A DNA stretch of 64,000 nt, from NCBI GenBank assembly GCA_046328115.1, contig JAXLXE010000002.1:682001-746000 (forward strand), given 5' to 3'. A program made the translations under genes and the position numbers. The stretch is from JAXLXE01 sp046328115. Lineage in GTDB: Bacteria > Chloroflexota > UBA6077 > JACCZL01. Shown here piece by piece: positions 42,641 through 51,029 of the stretch. Each line of letters starts with the position of its first letter. The stretch's first letter is position 1. Under the pieces are notes generated by a model. The model was not told the DNA's origin and did not search any database. It was given only the letters and a program-made list of their open reading frames with translations.

Positions 42641-44857
42641 GTGGATTCGATCGCGCCCATACTGGCAGCCAGAATCGCGAGCTCGGCGGAGCCGGGACTC
42701 GGGCTGCCCGCGCCCGGCAGCATCGTTCGAGCGACGGTCATCAGCGTGGACGGCAAGGCCGTGAAACTGCGCATGGGTGACCAGACCATCAACGCGACGG
42801 CAGAGACGCCCGTGACCCCCGGCGAGACGCTGAAGTTCCGATTCGAGCAGTCACCGAATGGCAAGGCGCTTCTGCGGATGGTGGACGATTCGGCGCGCAC
42901 GCACGCCCAGGCAGCGCAGAGCGGCGCCGGCCGCGTCCCCATGGGCAACGGTAGCCCCGCGCGTCCGAGCGGGCCACCCGCGAGCGGACCACAGGCGGGG
43001 CCGAGCGGGCCGGCGTCCGATCTCGACACGCATCCACTACTGGCCCGCTTTGGTGGGGCCAGCCAGGCGTCCGTGGGCACGCAAGGCACGGGAGAGCGGG
43101 GTGGTCAGGTAGGATCCGCCACGGGGAGAGCGCCGGATCCGGGCCAGCCGCACATCACGCCGCCGAACGGCGACTCTGAGGCGCAGATCGGCCAGATGAC
43201 TTTGCCGTCGCGACTGGCCACACCTCCAAATCAGGCGGCGTTCCAGAGGCCGGCGGCGCCGCTGATGGCCCAGAGCAATCCCATGAGCAGCGCACCCGCG
43301 GATGGGGCCGTGGACATGGGGGAGGCTCCGCAACGCCCAGCGAGCGGGCAAGCAGGCGGAACAGTACCTCAGCGAGGGGGATCTGGACCGGGACTCCGTC
43401 CGTTTGGCAACGACGCGCCACCGATTAGCCTGCCGGCCAGGTTTGCCCTGGACCAGACAGTAGCGGCACCCTCGCCACGACTCACACCGCAAGGCCGGAC
43501 TCTCAGTCAATCCCAGGTCCCCACGACGGCTCCACAGACGAGCGCCGCGGGGCTACCCCTGCCCTTGCCCACGTTGACCCAGCCCTTAACCTTGACCGCG
43601 CGGGCGACGGACAACGCGGCAGTCGAGTCGGAGCCGCGGGACGATGCCCCCGTCGCGGATGCACCAGTGGCCGACGAGCAGCCTGCGCTGCTGGGCGGCG
43701 CGCTCACGCGTCCGAGGATGGACCCACGAGTGATGATGCTGCTACGAGCCGCGATGCCCGCGTACACGCAGTCGCTGGGGAATGGCGCGCCGGCATCAGC
43801 GAGCAGTAACGGAGGAGCGGTAGCCTCGGGAACGCGAAGCGGGGCCGTGCCCACTGAGCTTCGGGCGATGCTGGCGGAGGCCGGCATCCCCGCGGATGCC
43901 GTCAATGCGTCGCTCGCAGAGGCGCTGATGGAGAACGGGGCGCCCATCTCATCCTCCACGGTGGCCACGCTGCGGCAACAGCTCTCGCTCAACGGAGGTC
44001 TGCCCACCGACGCGCGTCCCGTGGTGCTGCTGCACCAGGTGGGCCTGCCCGTCACGCCCGAGACGATGGAGCTGGCCCGTGGGGTGACCAGCGGCGCGTT
44101 GAACGTGGACGATGCCTGGCTGAGCGTCTTGAGCGCACTGGAGTCGAACGCGGAGAACGGCGCCGCGGACGTGCCCACCGCGCTGTCGCACCAACTGCTC
44201 AACGCGTGGTCCGTACCGGACAGCGACAGTCCGGGCGAGTTCGCGGGCTGGCTCCAGCGGTCTCTGCACAGCGCCGCGATACCGCCAGAGGCGAAGGTGT
44301 CACGGGGTGAGAATGGCCAATCCTTGATGCAGGACGCACGCGTCGTAGCCCACCAACTCAGCTCGGACGGGAAAGAGCCGCAAGCGGCGCTTGCGGCTCT
44401 CGAACGGCTGGGTAGTGCGCTCAAAGGCCAGCAGATGCTCAACGCCGCCCCGCAGGGAACCGCGGATGAGCGATTCTTCGTGTTCACCCTGCCGGGCGCT
44501 ACGCCGGAGCACCAGCCCGGGCTTATCGAGCTGAGCGTGCGCGAGCGCGAGGCGGAGACGAGCGGCTCCGTGCGGGGCCGGCCGGACGTGGTGCGGCTGA
44601 AGTTCTCGCTGCCCGCGCTGGGTGAGCTGGCGGTGAACGTGCGGGTGGACGGGCAGCACCTGGCCTGCCACTTCGCGGCGGGATCGCCGTTCGTGGCGGA
44701 GCTGTTGACGGCGGGGGCCGGGGATCTGGCTGAGCGCTTCCGCTCACTGGGGTACGCCCAGCCGACGATCGACGCGACCGAGTCTGTTCCTGAAGCATCG
44801 CCGACGGCAGACACTCCGCGGCGACGCTCTGTCCACCGATTGGATGCACGGCTGTGA
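42641..44857 (+). CDS. FliK-like flagellar hook-length control protein
   Basis: The 738-aa protein has a small N-terminal domain (residues 1-85, VRATVISVDGKAVKLRMGDQTI), a very long low-complexity Pro/Gly/Ala/Gln/Ser middle (about 90-340) and a C-terminal Flg_hook-type domain (VVRLKFSLPALGELAVNVRV, then LACHFAAGSPFVAELLTAG). This layout fits FliK-type molecular rulers. The GTG start has GGAG 6 nt upstream. The next gene overlaps by 4 bp and codes for an FlhB-C-like protein, the partner of FliK in substrate switching. No other flagellar genes are in the window. Confidence 0.72.
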   Translation: MDSIAPILAARIASSAEPGLGLPAPGSIVRATVISVDGKAVKLRMGDQTINATAETPVTPGETLKFRFEQSPNGKALLRMVDDSARTHAQAAQSGAGRVPMGNGSPARPSGPPASGPQAGPSGPASDLDTHPLLARFGGASQASVGTQGTGERGGQVGSATGRAPDPGQPHITPPNGDSEAQIGQMTLPSRLATPPNQAAFQRPAAPLMAQSNPMSSAPADGAVDMGEAPQRPASGQAGGTVPQRGGSGPGLRPFGNDAPPISLPARFALDQTVAAPSPRLTPQGRTLSQSQVPTTAPQTSAAGLPLPLPTLTQPLTLTARATDNAAVESEPRDDAPVADAPVADEQPALLGGALTRPRMDPRVMMLLRAAMPAYTQSLGNGAPASASSNGGAVASGTRSGAVPTELRAMLAEAGIPADAVNASLAEALMENGAPISSSTVATLRQQLSLNGGLPTDARPVVLLHQVGLPVTPETMELARGVTSGALNVDDAWLSVLSALESNAENGAADVPTALSHQLLNAWSVPDSDSPGEFAGWLQRSLHSAAIPPEAKVSRGENGQSLMQDARVVAHQLSSDGKEPQAALAALERLGSALKGQQMLNAAPQGTADERFFVFTLPGATPEHQPGLIELSVREREAETSGSVRGRPDVVRLKFSLPALGELAVNVRVDGQHLACHFAAGSPFVAELLTAGAGDLAERFRSLGYAQPTIDATESVPEASPTADTPRRRSVHRLDARL

Positions 44858-45162
44858 GCGGGGCCGAGCGAAAGGCGGTTGCGCTCACCTACCGGGCGGG
44901 CGAGGAGCGCGCTCCCCGCGTCACGGCGTCAGGCCGTGGAATGGTGGCGGATGAGATCATCCGCCGCGCCAAGGAGGCGGGCGTCCCGATTACCCAGGAC
45001 GCGCCTCTGGTCACCTTGCTGTCTCAACTCGATCTGGGTGAGATGATCCCGCCTGACCTGTACCTGGTGGTGGCGGAGATCCTGGTGCACGTGTACCGGC
45101 TGGAGTCGCGAGTGGGAAGGGACCGAAAGCGGCAGGGTCCGCCGGCTAAGCGCACGGCGTAG
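44854..45162 (+). CDS. FlhB C-terminal-domain-like protein (FlhX/YlqH type)
   Basis: The 102-aa protein matches the cytoplasmic domain of FlhB/YscU: AVALTYRAGEERAPRVTASG, ADEIIRRAKEAGVPITQDAPL, then IPPDLYLVVAEILVHVYRL. The NPTH autocleavage site that precedes this part in FlhB is absent (the sequence is SGAERKAVAL), and no membrane part is present, as in stand-alone FlhX proteins. Its GTG start overlaps the FliK-like stop by 4 bp, so both are made together, matching the known FliK-FlhB contact. Confidence 0.85.
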   Translation: MSGAERKAVALTYRAGEERAPRVTASGRGMVADEIIRRAKEAGVPITQDAPLVTLLSQLDLGEMIPPDLYLVVAEILVHVYRLESRVGRDRKRQGPPAKRTA

Positions 45163-45238
45163 AGAGGAATCGGCTGACGCGAGCCGACTCACAGGCACCG
45201 GTCAGCGCTTGGCAGAGCCTGGCTGGCGACCGGGATGC

Positions 45239-45262
45239 TTCTTTCGTTCTTTCGTTCTTTCG
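45239..45262. repeat. 8-bp tandem repeat, three exact copies
   Basis: Three consecutive copies of TTCTTTCG lie in the 45163-45415 gap upstream of the SDR gene. The rest of that gap shows no gene or clear promoter. Confidence 0.85.
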
Positions 45263-45415
45263 TCAGGCCGACGGTCGGCTTGCGGACGGGCTAGTTTGAC
45301 GGCGGCGACCGAGCGCGGTGCTCAGCAGATAGCGTCTCAGGGTCGGTTTGGGCTGCGCTACACTCCGCGCGATGGCGGCACGGTTTGGCCGCGGCCGCAC
45401 TGGAGGAGGGGCGCT

Positions 45416-46204
45416 ATGGATATGGGTCTGGCCGGCAAGGTGGCCGTGATCACTGGCGGGAGCGAGGGCATCGGCCGGGCCACGGCGGTCTCGCTGGGCC
45501 GCGAGGGCGTGAACGTGGTGGTCTGTGCGCGCCGCAAGGACGTGCTGGAGCGGGCGGCGGCAGAGATCGCGGAGGAGACCGGTGCGCAGATGCTGGCGGT
45601 GTCGGCGGACGTGAGTCGCGCGGACGACGTCAAGCGGGTCATCGACGGCGCGGTGGAGCGGTTCGGCCGGCTGGACATCCTGGTGAACAACGCGGGCACC
45701 TCGCGGGCGCTGCCTTTCGAGAGCGTGACGGACGAGGGCTGGCAGGATGACCTGGAGCTGAAGCTGTTTGGGGCGATCCGGGCGACTCGGCTGGCGCTGC
45801 CCCACCTCCGGAAGGCGGGCGGCGGGAGCGTGGTGAACGTGCTGAACATCGGCGCAAAGGCGCCCGCGGCGGCATCCGTCCCCACGTCCGTGAGCCGCGC
45901 GGCGGGGATGGCGCTGATGAAGGCGCTCTCCAAGGAGCTTGCGCCGGACAACATTAGGGTGAACGGCGTGCTGATTGGGGTGATCAAGAGCGGTCAGCAC
46001 GAACGGCGCTGGGAGGCGGAGGGCGGCAAGCGATCGCTGGACGCGTTTTATGACGAGGTGGCGAAGAATCGAGCCGTGCCGCTGGGCCGCGTGGGGGAGG
46101 CGTACGAGGTGGGCGACCTGATCACGTTCCTCTGCTCGCGGGGCGGGGCGTACCTGACGGGCGTGGCGATCAACGCCGACGGCGGCACATCCGCGGTGGT
46201 CTAG
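45416..46204 (+). CDS. short-chain dehydrogenase/reductase-fold protein lacking the catalytic triad
   Basis: From ATG 45416 (GGAGGAGG upstream) the 262-aa protein has the NAD(P) motif TGGSEGIG (13-20), NNAG (91-94) and the C-terminal GVAINADGG segment of classical SDRs. At the active site, however, the Ser is Asn144 (VVNVLN), Tyr is Thr157 and Lys is Arg161 in PTSVSRAAG, so S-Y-K reads N-T-R. It belongs to a diverged SDR group that may use other residues or not be an oxidoreductase. It stands alone, followed by the tRNA on the other strand. Confidence 0.88.
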   Translation: MDMGLAGKVAVITGGSEGIGRATAVSLGREGVNVVVCARRKDVLERAAAEIAEETGAQMLAVSADVSRADDVKRVIDGAVERFGRLDILVNNAGTSRALPFESVTDEGWQDDLELKLFGAIRATRLALPHLRKAGGGSVVNVLNIGAKAPAAASVPTSVSRAAGMALMKALSKELAPDNIRVNGVLIGVIKSGQHERRWEAEGGKRSLDAFYDEVAKNRAVPLGRVGEAYEVGDLITFLCSRGGAYLTGVAINADGGTSAVV

Positions 46205-46228
46205 CCCACGCGAACCGGGCATGGAAAA

Positions 46229-46254
46229 GGCTCCCCTCATTGCTGAGGGGAGCC
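46229..46254 (-). terminator. Rho-independent terminator of tRNA-Asp
   Basis: A perfect 11-bp stem (GGCTCCCCTCA with TGAGGGGAGCC) and TTGC/GCAA loop lies directly after the tRNA CCA end and is followed on the minus strand by TTTTCC. It can also end the convergent SDR transcript. Confidence 0.85.
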
Positions 46255-46331
46255 TGGCGGGCTCGAGGGGATTCGAACCCCCGGTCTCGGCCTTGACAGG
46301 GCCGCATGTTAGGCCACTACACCACGAGCCC
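46255..46331 (-). tRNA. tRNA-Asp (anticodon GTC), CCA encoded
   Basis: The minus strand folds into a cloverleaf: acceptor stem GGGCTCG/CGAGCCC, D arm GTGTAGTGGCCTAACAT, anticodon stem CGGCC/GGCCG with loop CTGTCAA (anticodon GTC), T arm CGGGGGTTCGAATCCCC, discriminator G and genomic CCA. Confidence 0.93.
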
Positions 46332-46423
46332 ACGGCGTACGACGACGCCAACGACCATTCTAGCAAACTCGTCGGCCGCGCGCGCCAGTCTATTGGTCGC
46401 GCCTGGGGACCGTGCGACGGATC

Positions 46424-47383
46424 TCAGGCGGGCGCGGCCGAAGAATCGCGAGTGATGCCGCCGTACTGGAGCGCTCTGGCCAGGAGGACCGGGTAAAACG
46501 AGTCGAAGCGGGGCGTAGCCACGCCGACGGCGCGTCCGCGACGGACGACGGTTCCGGTCAACGTCTCTAACTCCACGCGTTTGCCAGCTTCGAAATCGCG
46601 CTGCATGGAGACGGTGTGCCACTCCGGGAGCCCCAGGAACATGCCGCGGACTTTCTCGGCCGACTCCTCCGGCAAGTTGACACCGGAGGCCAGTCCCACG
46701 GCGCGGATCTCGTCCTGCATACCGAGGACCAGATCGCGACCCTCAGGCAGAGAGAGGATATGACCCGTGGGGAGCCCCGTGGCACTGTTCACGGTGGCGA
46801 TGGGCGCCAGGAACATGAACTTCTCCCAGATGGCGCGGGCGGCGTCATCCGTCGCGATGACGTCTGGCAGTCCGGCCTCGGTGAAGGCGGCGACGACGCG
46901 CTCGATGCGCGGCGTCCGGGGGCCGGAGGGCTCGCCCACGGCGGCGGCGGAAGTTCTGCTGAGGCGTTCGATGACGCCGGGTTCGGCGACCTTCGAGCTG
47001 AGGGCGGTGGTGCCAGCGAGCACCCGTGTGGGGTCAAGGATGCCGTTGAGCACGTCGACCGAGTCCACGCCGTTCTGGAGTGGGACCACGCACGTCTCCG
47101 GCCCGACCACCGGCGCGACGGCGCGGGCCGCCTCCTCCAGGTCGTAGGCCTTGACGGTCATGAGGATGAGGTCAAACGTGGCACCGGCATCGCCCGGGTA
47201 GCGGACGGCCTGGACCTGGGCAACGCGGTCTGGCTGATCCCGCTCGCGGACCTCCAACCCGCGCGACTGGATGCGCTCCAGGTGGGCGCCGCGCGCGACA
47301 AACACCACCTCGTTGCCCGACAGAGCTAACCGCGCGCCGTAGTAGCCGCCGATGCCGCCCGCGCCCATGACCAGGATCCGCAT
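46424..47383 (-). CDS. ketopantoate reductase-like (PanE/ApbA) oxidoreductase
   Basis: From ATG 47383 (GGAGG 4 nt upstream) the 319-aa protein begins MRILVMGAGGIGGYYGARLA (NADPH motif), has TVKAYDLEEA, PLQNGVD and the catalytic-lysine region AIWEKFMFLAPIATVNSATG of the ApbA/PanE C-terminal domain. It reduces a 2-oxo acid, 2-dehydropantoate in the pantothenate pathway; no panB/panC is nearby, and many paralogues act on other substrates. Confidence 0.87.
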   Translation of the reverse strand: MRILVMGAGGIGGYYGARLALSGNEVVFVARGAHLERIQSRGLEVRERDQPDRVAQVQAVRYPGDAGATFDLILMTVKAYDLEEAARAVAPVVGPETCVVPLQNGVDSVDVLNGILDPTRVLAGTTALSSKVAEPGVIERLSRTSAAAVGEPSGPRTPRIERVVAAFTEAGLPDVIATDDAARAIWEKFMFLAPIATVNSATGLPTGHILSLPEGRDLVLGMQDEIRAVGLASGVNLPEESAEKVRGMFLGLPEWHTVSMQRDFEAGKRVELETLTGTVVRRGRAVGVATPRFDSFYPVLLARALQYGGITRDSSAAPA

Positions 47384-47455
47384 CTGTCCTCCGAGAATCG
47401 CTGAACGCGAAGGCACCGCCGCCAGGATGGCGACGGTGCCCCTCAGGACGATAGC

Positions 47456-48307
47456 TTACCGCGCGGCGTATGGGTCGGCCGAGCCGGCGCCCTTCGCGGC
47501 CGGCGCGGCAGCGCGGCCTTCCAGCAGCTCCCGCATGGCGCTGCCGGTGCCCTTGAAATAGTCGTACAGCACGCGCACATCCCAGCCCATGCAGAAGTGC
47601 TTGACACCCATGTCCAGGTACTTACCGGCCTGGCTGGGATCCATGAGCTCGATTCTGGGGTGCTTGCCCATCTTGAGAGCCGTCTCGATGGTGTACTTCT
47701 CCGCCTCCATCACGGCGGGGTGGGCACGCTGGCCGGCGAGGCCCAGGCTCATGGAGTAGTCCGAGCCGCCGAACTGGACCATATCGATGGTGGGGACGGA
47801 GAGGATGGCCTCCAGATTCTCGACGGCCTCCTTCTTCTCGATCATGAGCGCGATGACGACATCGTCCAGATACTCGATCCACTGGGGCGAGCCGCCATCG
47901 ATGACGAAGCTGACATCGCGGCGCATGCCCACACCGTGGAGACCGTGGTGGCCGGGCGCCTCGGCGCGCGTGGACTTCACACACTCCCAGGCGTCCTCGA
48001 CGGTGCGGACGTCGGCGAAGAGCAGGTTCTGGATGCCGGCGCCGATTGAGCGGACGCCCAGGTAGAGCCGGGGCGCCTGGTCTAGCTTGATCATGGTGGA
48101 GAAGTTGTCGAACTTCTCGCTGGCGCGGGCGAGGTTCTCCAGGGTGTGGAGGTCGTACGGGGCGTACTCGCCGACGAACTCCACGTAGTCGAACATCCCG
48201 GAGTAACCGGCGAGCTCGACGATGGTGGGCTCGTTGATGTTGACGTGGGTCCCGAGCGAGGGCTTGCCCTCATTGAGGAGCTCGCGCAGGCGGTTCTTGC
48301 GCATCAT
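47456..48307 (-). CDS. HpcH/HpaI-family class II aldolase
   Basis: From ATG 48307 (AAGGAG 8 nt upstream) the 283-aa protein has the TIM-barrel motifs of 2,4-dihydroxyhept-2-enedioate aldolases: LGTHVNINEPTIVELAGYSG, ALMIEKKEAVENLEAIL (metal-ligand Glu), VQFGGSDYSMSLGLAG. It cleaves a 4-hydroxy-2-oxoacid into pyruvate and an aldehyde or does the reverse. It lies 72 bp upstream of the PanE-like gene on the same strand, so they may act on a common 2-oxo acid. Confidence 0.88.
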   Translation of the reverse strand: MMRKNRLRELLNEGKPSLGTHVNINEPTIVELAGYSGMFDYVEFVGEYAPYDLHTLENLARASEKFDNFSTMIKLDQAPRLYLGVRSIGAGIQNLLFADVRTVEDAWECVKSTRAEAPGHHGLHGVGMRRDVSFVIDGGSPQWIEYLDDVVIALMIEKKEAVENLEAILSVPTIDMVQFGGSDYSMSLGLAGQRAHPAVMEAEKYTIETALKMGKHPRIELMDPSQAGKYLDMGVKHFCMGWDVRVLYDYFKGTGSAMRELLEGRAAAPAAKGAGSADPYAAR

Positions 48308-48474
48308 GGTCTCGTCTCCTTCGTCGATGGCCGAGGTGCTTGAACGATGGTTCGGCGTTGGACCGGATGGCGCGATGGTACTACACACGAGGGGGGTCGG
48401 CGGCATCCCGGATTCGCGGCCACACGGAGGCTGGCCCTAAACAAATAGACGAATCCGCCGATGATCACCGTGTC

Positions 48475-48858
48475 ATGGAAAGCAAGCCGATCATCAAAGT
48501 AGCCCCCGCGGCCCGCAACGGGCTCTCCGTCTACGGTTCAGTCGCAAACGCCACCCGCGCGAAGCGCGCGGCCAACGCCCACGCGTGGCGCCAGGAGCTG
48601 GCGCTGGCCATTGCGAAGCGCAACTGCGAGCGGCCTGGCCGGCCGACTCTGCGGGTCGTGAACGCGGAAGACGTCACTGAGGCGCCTGCCGCCGAACCGA
48701 TCCCAACGATCGGTCGGACGGCACCATCCAAAGACGTCGTGCGCGTGCGGCTGGCGTGCCTGAAGGCAGCGGCAGAGTACGCGGCACAGCGGCCGGACCT
48801 GAACAGCGACGACGTGGTGCGAATCGCGGAAGACTGGTCCGCCTGGGTGAGCCGGTAG
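48475..48858 (+). CDS. hypothetical protein, 127 aa
   Basis: The ATG at 48475 starts a soluble Ala/Arg-rich protein (MESKPIIKVAPAARNGLSVY...) with a helical C-terminal half ending VVRIAEDWSAWVSR. No motif is recognised. There is no strong ribosome binding site; the longer frame from 48340 crosses the aldolase leader and is less likely. The AT-rich TAAACAAATAGAC stretch at 48438-48450 may be part of its promoter. Its C-terminal helix resembles those of small nucleic-acid-binding proteins only in general character. Confidence 0.5.
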   Translation: MESKPIIKVAPAARNGLSVYGSVANATRAKRAANAHAWRQELALAIAKRNCERPGRPTLRVVNAEDVTEAPAAEPIPTIGRTAPSKDVVRVRLACLKAAAEYAAQRPDLNSDDVVRIAEDWSAWVSR

Positions 48859-48914
48859 GCTGATCCCTTCGGTTGCGGGTCTCCTGCGTCGATGCCCCTC
48901 CCCGTCGACGGGGA

Positions 48915-49580
48915 TCACCGCGTCCGGGAGTCCCCACTGAACCACCGGTCCGCCACCAGCCGCGGGTGCCTGGCGCACAGATATCGAACGATCCGCTCGT
49001 GATCGGCGGCACCCAGCAGCCCCATGTCGACGGCGAACCTGGTCGAGGTTTCGGCACGGGCGCGCAAGGCGCGGACGTAGTGGGCAATCGATGGATGGCG
49101 GTCACCCGCTTCGCGCCCGCGATTCACGCTTGATAGCGGAAAGGCTGCCAGATGCGGGATGTCTTCGTAGATCTGGGAGATCCGCTCAGCGACGGCGGTT
49201 CGCGACACGATCCGAGCGTCCGGTCCCACGGCGAGTTGAGTCTCAAGGCGTTGGCTGTCGGCCCTGACGCCGGTCGTTCGGCCGCTCCAGTAGGGACTCG
49301 CCTCACGACCGTAGGCAAATCTCACCAGCGCCGCGTAGTCGAGGCCGTCGATCAAACCGATGTTCGTTGCGAAGTCAGCCGCGGCCATGATGCCCACAAT
49401 CGCTTCCCGCGCGAGCTCCTCGACCGATTCGTACGGTAGCGGCGTGCCGTGGAGATTGTTGATCGAGGCCAGATTGGACTGCGCGAGCTCAGCGATTCGC
49501 TCACACCGCGCTCGCAAGACGGACATCGCCTGGCGCCGTGATGCGGGCAGGGTGGTCCGCTCGCGCCTGATGCTGCTCAT
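48915..49580 (-). CDS. hypothetical all-helical protein, 221 aa
   Basis: The frame has typical coding composition for this genome and predicted helices throughout (for example VLRARCERIAELAQSNLASI and REAIVGIMAAADFATNIG). No signal peptide, membrane span or enzymatic motif is evident and I do not recognise the family. It converges on the 48475 gene. The start codon and any ribosome binding site are uncertain; an internal ATG at codon 19 is an alternative. Confidence 0.5.
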   Translation of the reverse strand: MSSIRRERTTLPASRRQAMSVLRARCERIAELAQSNLASINNLHGTPLPYESVEELAREAIVGIMAAADFATNIGLIDGLDYAALVRFAYGREASPYWSGRTTGVRADSQRLETQLAVGPDARIVSRTAVAERISQIYEDIPHLAAFPLSSVNRGREAGDRHPSIAHYVRALRARAETSTRFAVDMGLLGAADHERIVRYLCARHPRLVADRWFSGDSRTR

Positions 49581-49882
49581 GGCCCAACTGATGGTGGACG
49601 GCTCAACGGTGCCTGGTTTGGCGTGTTACGGATCGGGTTTGTAGGGCTGAGCTGGCGCGCCGCAGTCGCGCCGTCTTGAGCAACGTGGTCGATCAGCATC
49701 AACTGTCTGGCTGGCTAGATCTCTCCTTCGTCGAGATGACAGGACGGGTGGGTGCGTTTCGGTGGATCGCGGGCGGTCGGCGAGGAATAGTTGCTTCGAT
49801 GACATGTTGTAGCGCTTAGTTAGGCGGCGAGCTGTCCTTACCGGTTTGGTTCTGGGCGGTGGCCGCGAGAGGTGACCGTACG
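49581..49882. other. intergenic stretch, nothing recognised
   Basis: About 300 bp between divergent genes contain no gene I can support. A somewhat AT-richer part at about 49790-49825 could hold the promoter of the luciferase-like gene. Confidence 0.4.
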
Positions 49883-50950
49883 GTGGTGGCTCCGTTGGAG
49901 TTTGGGCTTGATACGTTTGGCGATGTGACGGTTGGCGCGGATGGCGCGCTTCTGCACCAGGCGCGGGTGATTCGCGATGTGGTTGAGGAGGCCGTGCTGG
50001 CGGATGAGCTGGGGCTGGACTTCTTTGGTGTTGGTGAGCACCACCGTGATGACTTCGCGGTCTCCGCGCCAGAAGTCGTGCTGGCCGCGATCGCCGGGCG
50101 GACGAAGCGGATCCGGCTGGGGTCGGCCGTTACCGTGCTGAGCTCGGACGACCCGGTGCGGGTGTTCGAGCGGTTTTCGACCCTGGACGCCGTGTCTGGC
50201 GGGCGAGCGGAGGCAATCGTGGGTCGTGGCTCGTTTACGGAGTCCTTCCCGCTGTTCGGCTACCCGATGGACCAGTACGAGCTGCTCTTCGAAGAGAAGC
50301 TGGAGCTGTTCGTGGAGCTGCTCAAGGGCCAGCCGGTGACGTGGTCTGGCCAGACGCGCTCGGCGCTGACGGACCAGCGGGTGTACCCGCCTACGGAACA
50401 TGGCCCGCTCAAGGCGTGGGTGGCGGTGGGTGGGAGCCCGGACTCGGTGGTGCGGGCGGCGCGGCACGGGCTGCCGCTGACACTGGCGATCATCGGCGGA
50501 TCGCCGGCCCAGTTCCGCCCGCTGGTAGACCTGTACCACCGGGCGTTGGAGCACTTCGGTCGGTCTACCTTGCCGGTGGGCGTGCACTCGCCGGGGTTCG
50601 TGGCTGAGACGGACGAGCAGGCGCTGGACGAGGCGTGGACGCATTACCAGGCGATGATGGGCCGAATCGGCCGCGAGCGGGGCTGGAGCCCGATCACGCG
50701 GGACCAGTACGAGCGGACGGCCGGGCCCAATGGCGCGCTGTTCGTGGGCTCGCCGGAGACCGTGGCCTCGAAAATCGTACGCGTCGCGACGCATCTGGGG
50801 CTGTCGCGGTTCTCATTGAAGTACAGCCTGGGAACCCTCCCGCACGAGCGTCTGATGCAGTGCATCCGCCTGTACGCGAATGAGGTGGTCCCGCTGGTCC
50901 GCTCGCGGCTGGCCGAATCAGCGGGGTCCCAGACCGCGGCATCCGCCTGA
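49883..50950 (+). CDS. luciferase-like flavin/F420-dependent monooxygenase (LLM class)
   Basis: The protein of about 355 aa is a bacterial-luciferase-type TIM barrel: LEFGLDTFGD, GLDFFGVGEHHRDDF, LGSAVTVLSSDDPVRVFERFSTLDAVSGGR (typical LLM core), and VAVGGSPDSVVRAARHGLPL. It binds FMN or F420, and cofE in this window shows F420 is made. Substrate unknown. Starts at GTG 49883 and 49859 are both possible; GAGAGG about 11 nt upstream favours the former. Confidence 0.88.
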   Translation: MVAPLEFGLDTFGDVTVGADGALLHQARVIRDVVEEAVLADELGLDFFGVGEHHRDDFAVSAPEVVLAAIAGRTKRIRLGSAVTVLSSDDPVRVFERFSTLDAVSGGRAEAIVGRGSFTESFPLFGYPMDQYELLFEEKLELFVELLKGQPVTWSGQTRSALTDQRVYPPTEHGPLKAWVAVGGSPDSVVRAARHGLPLTLAIIGGSPAQFRPLVDLYHRALEHFGRSTLPVGVHSPGFVAETDEQALDEAWTHYQAMMGRIGRERGWSPITRDQYERTAGPNGALFVGSPETVASKIVRVATHLGLSRFSLKYSLGTLPHERLMQCIRLYANEVVPLVRSRLAESAGSQTAASA

Positions 50951-51029
50951 CGCACCCGACTCGGACGGTCAAGCCGGCTGGTCCCGTGTACACTCTCTCT
51001 TCAAGAACTGCCGGAGCTGGCGCGGATCG

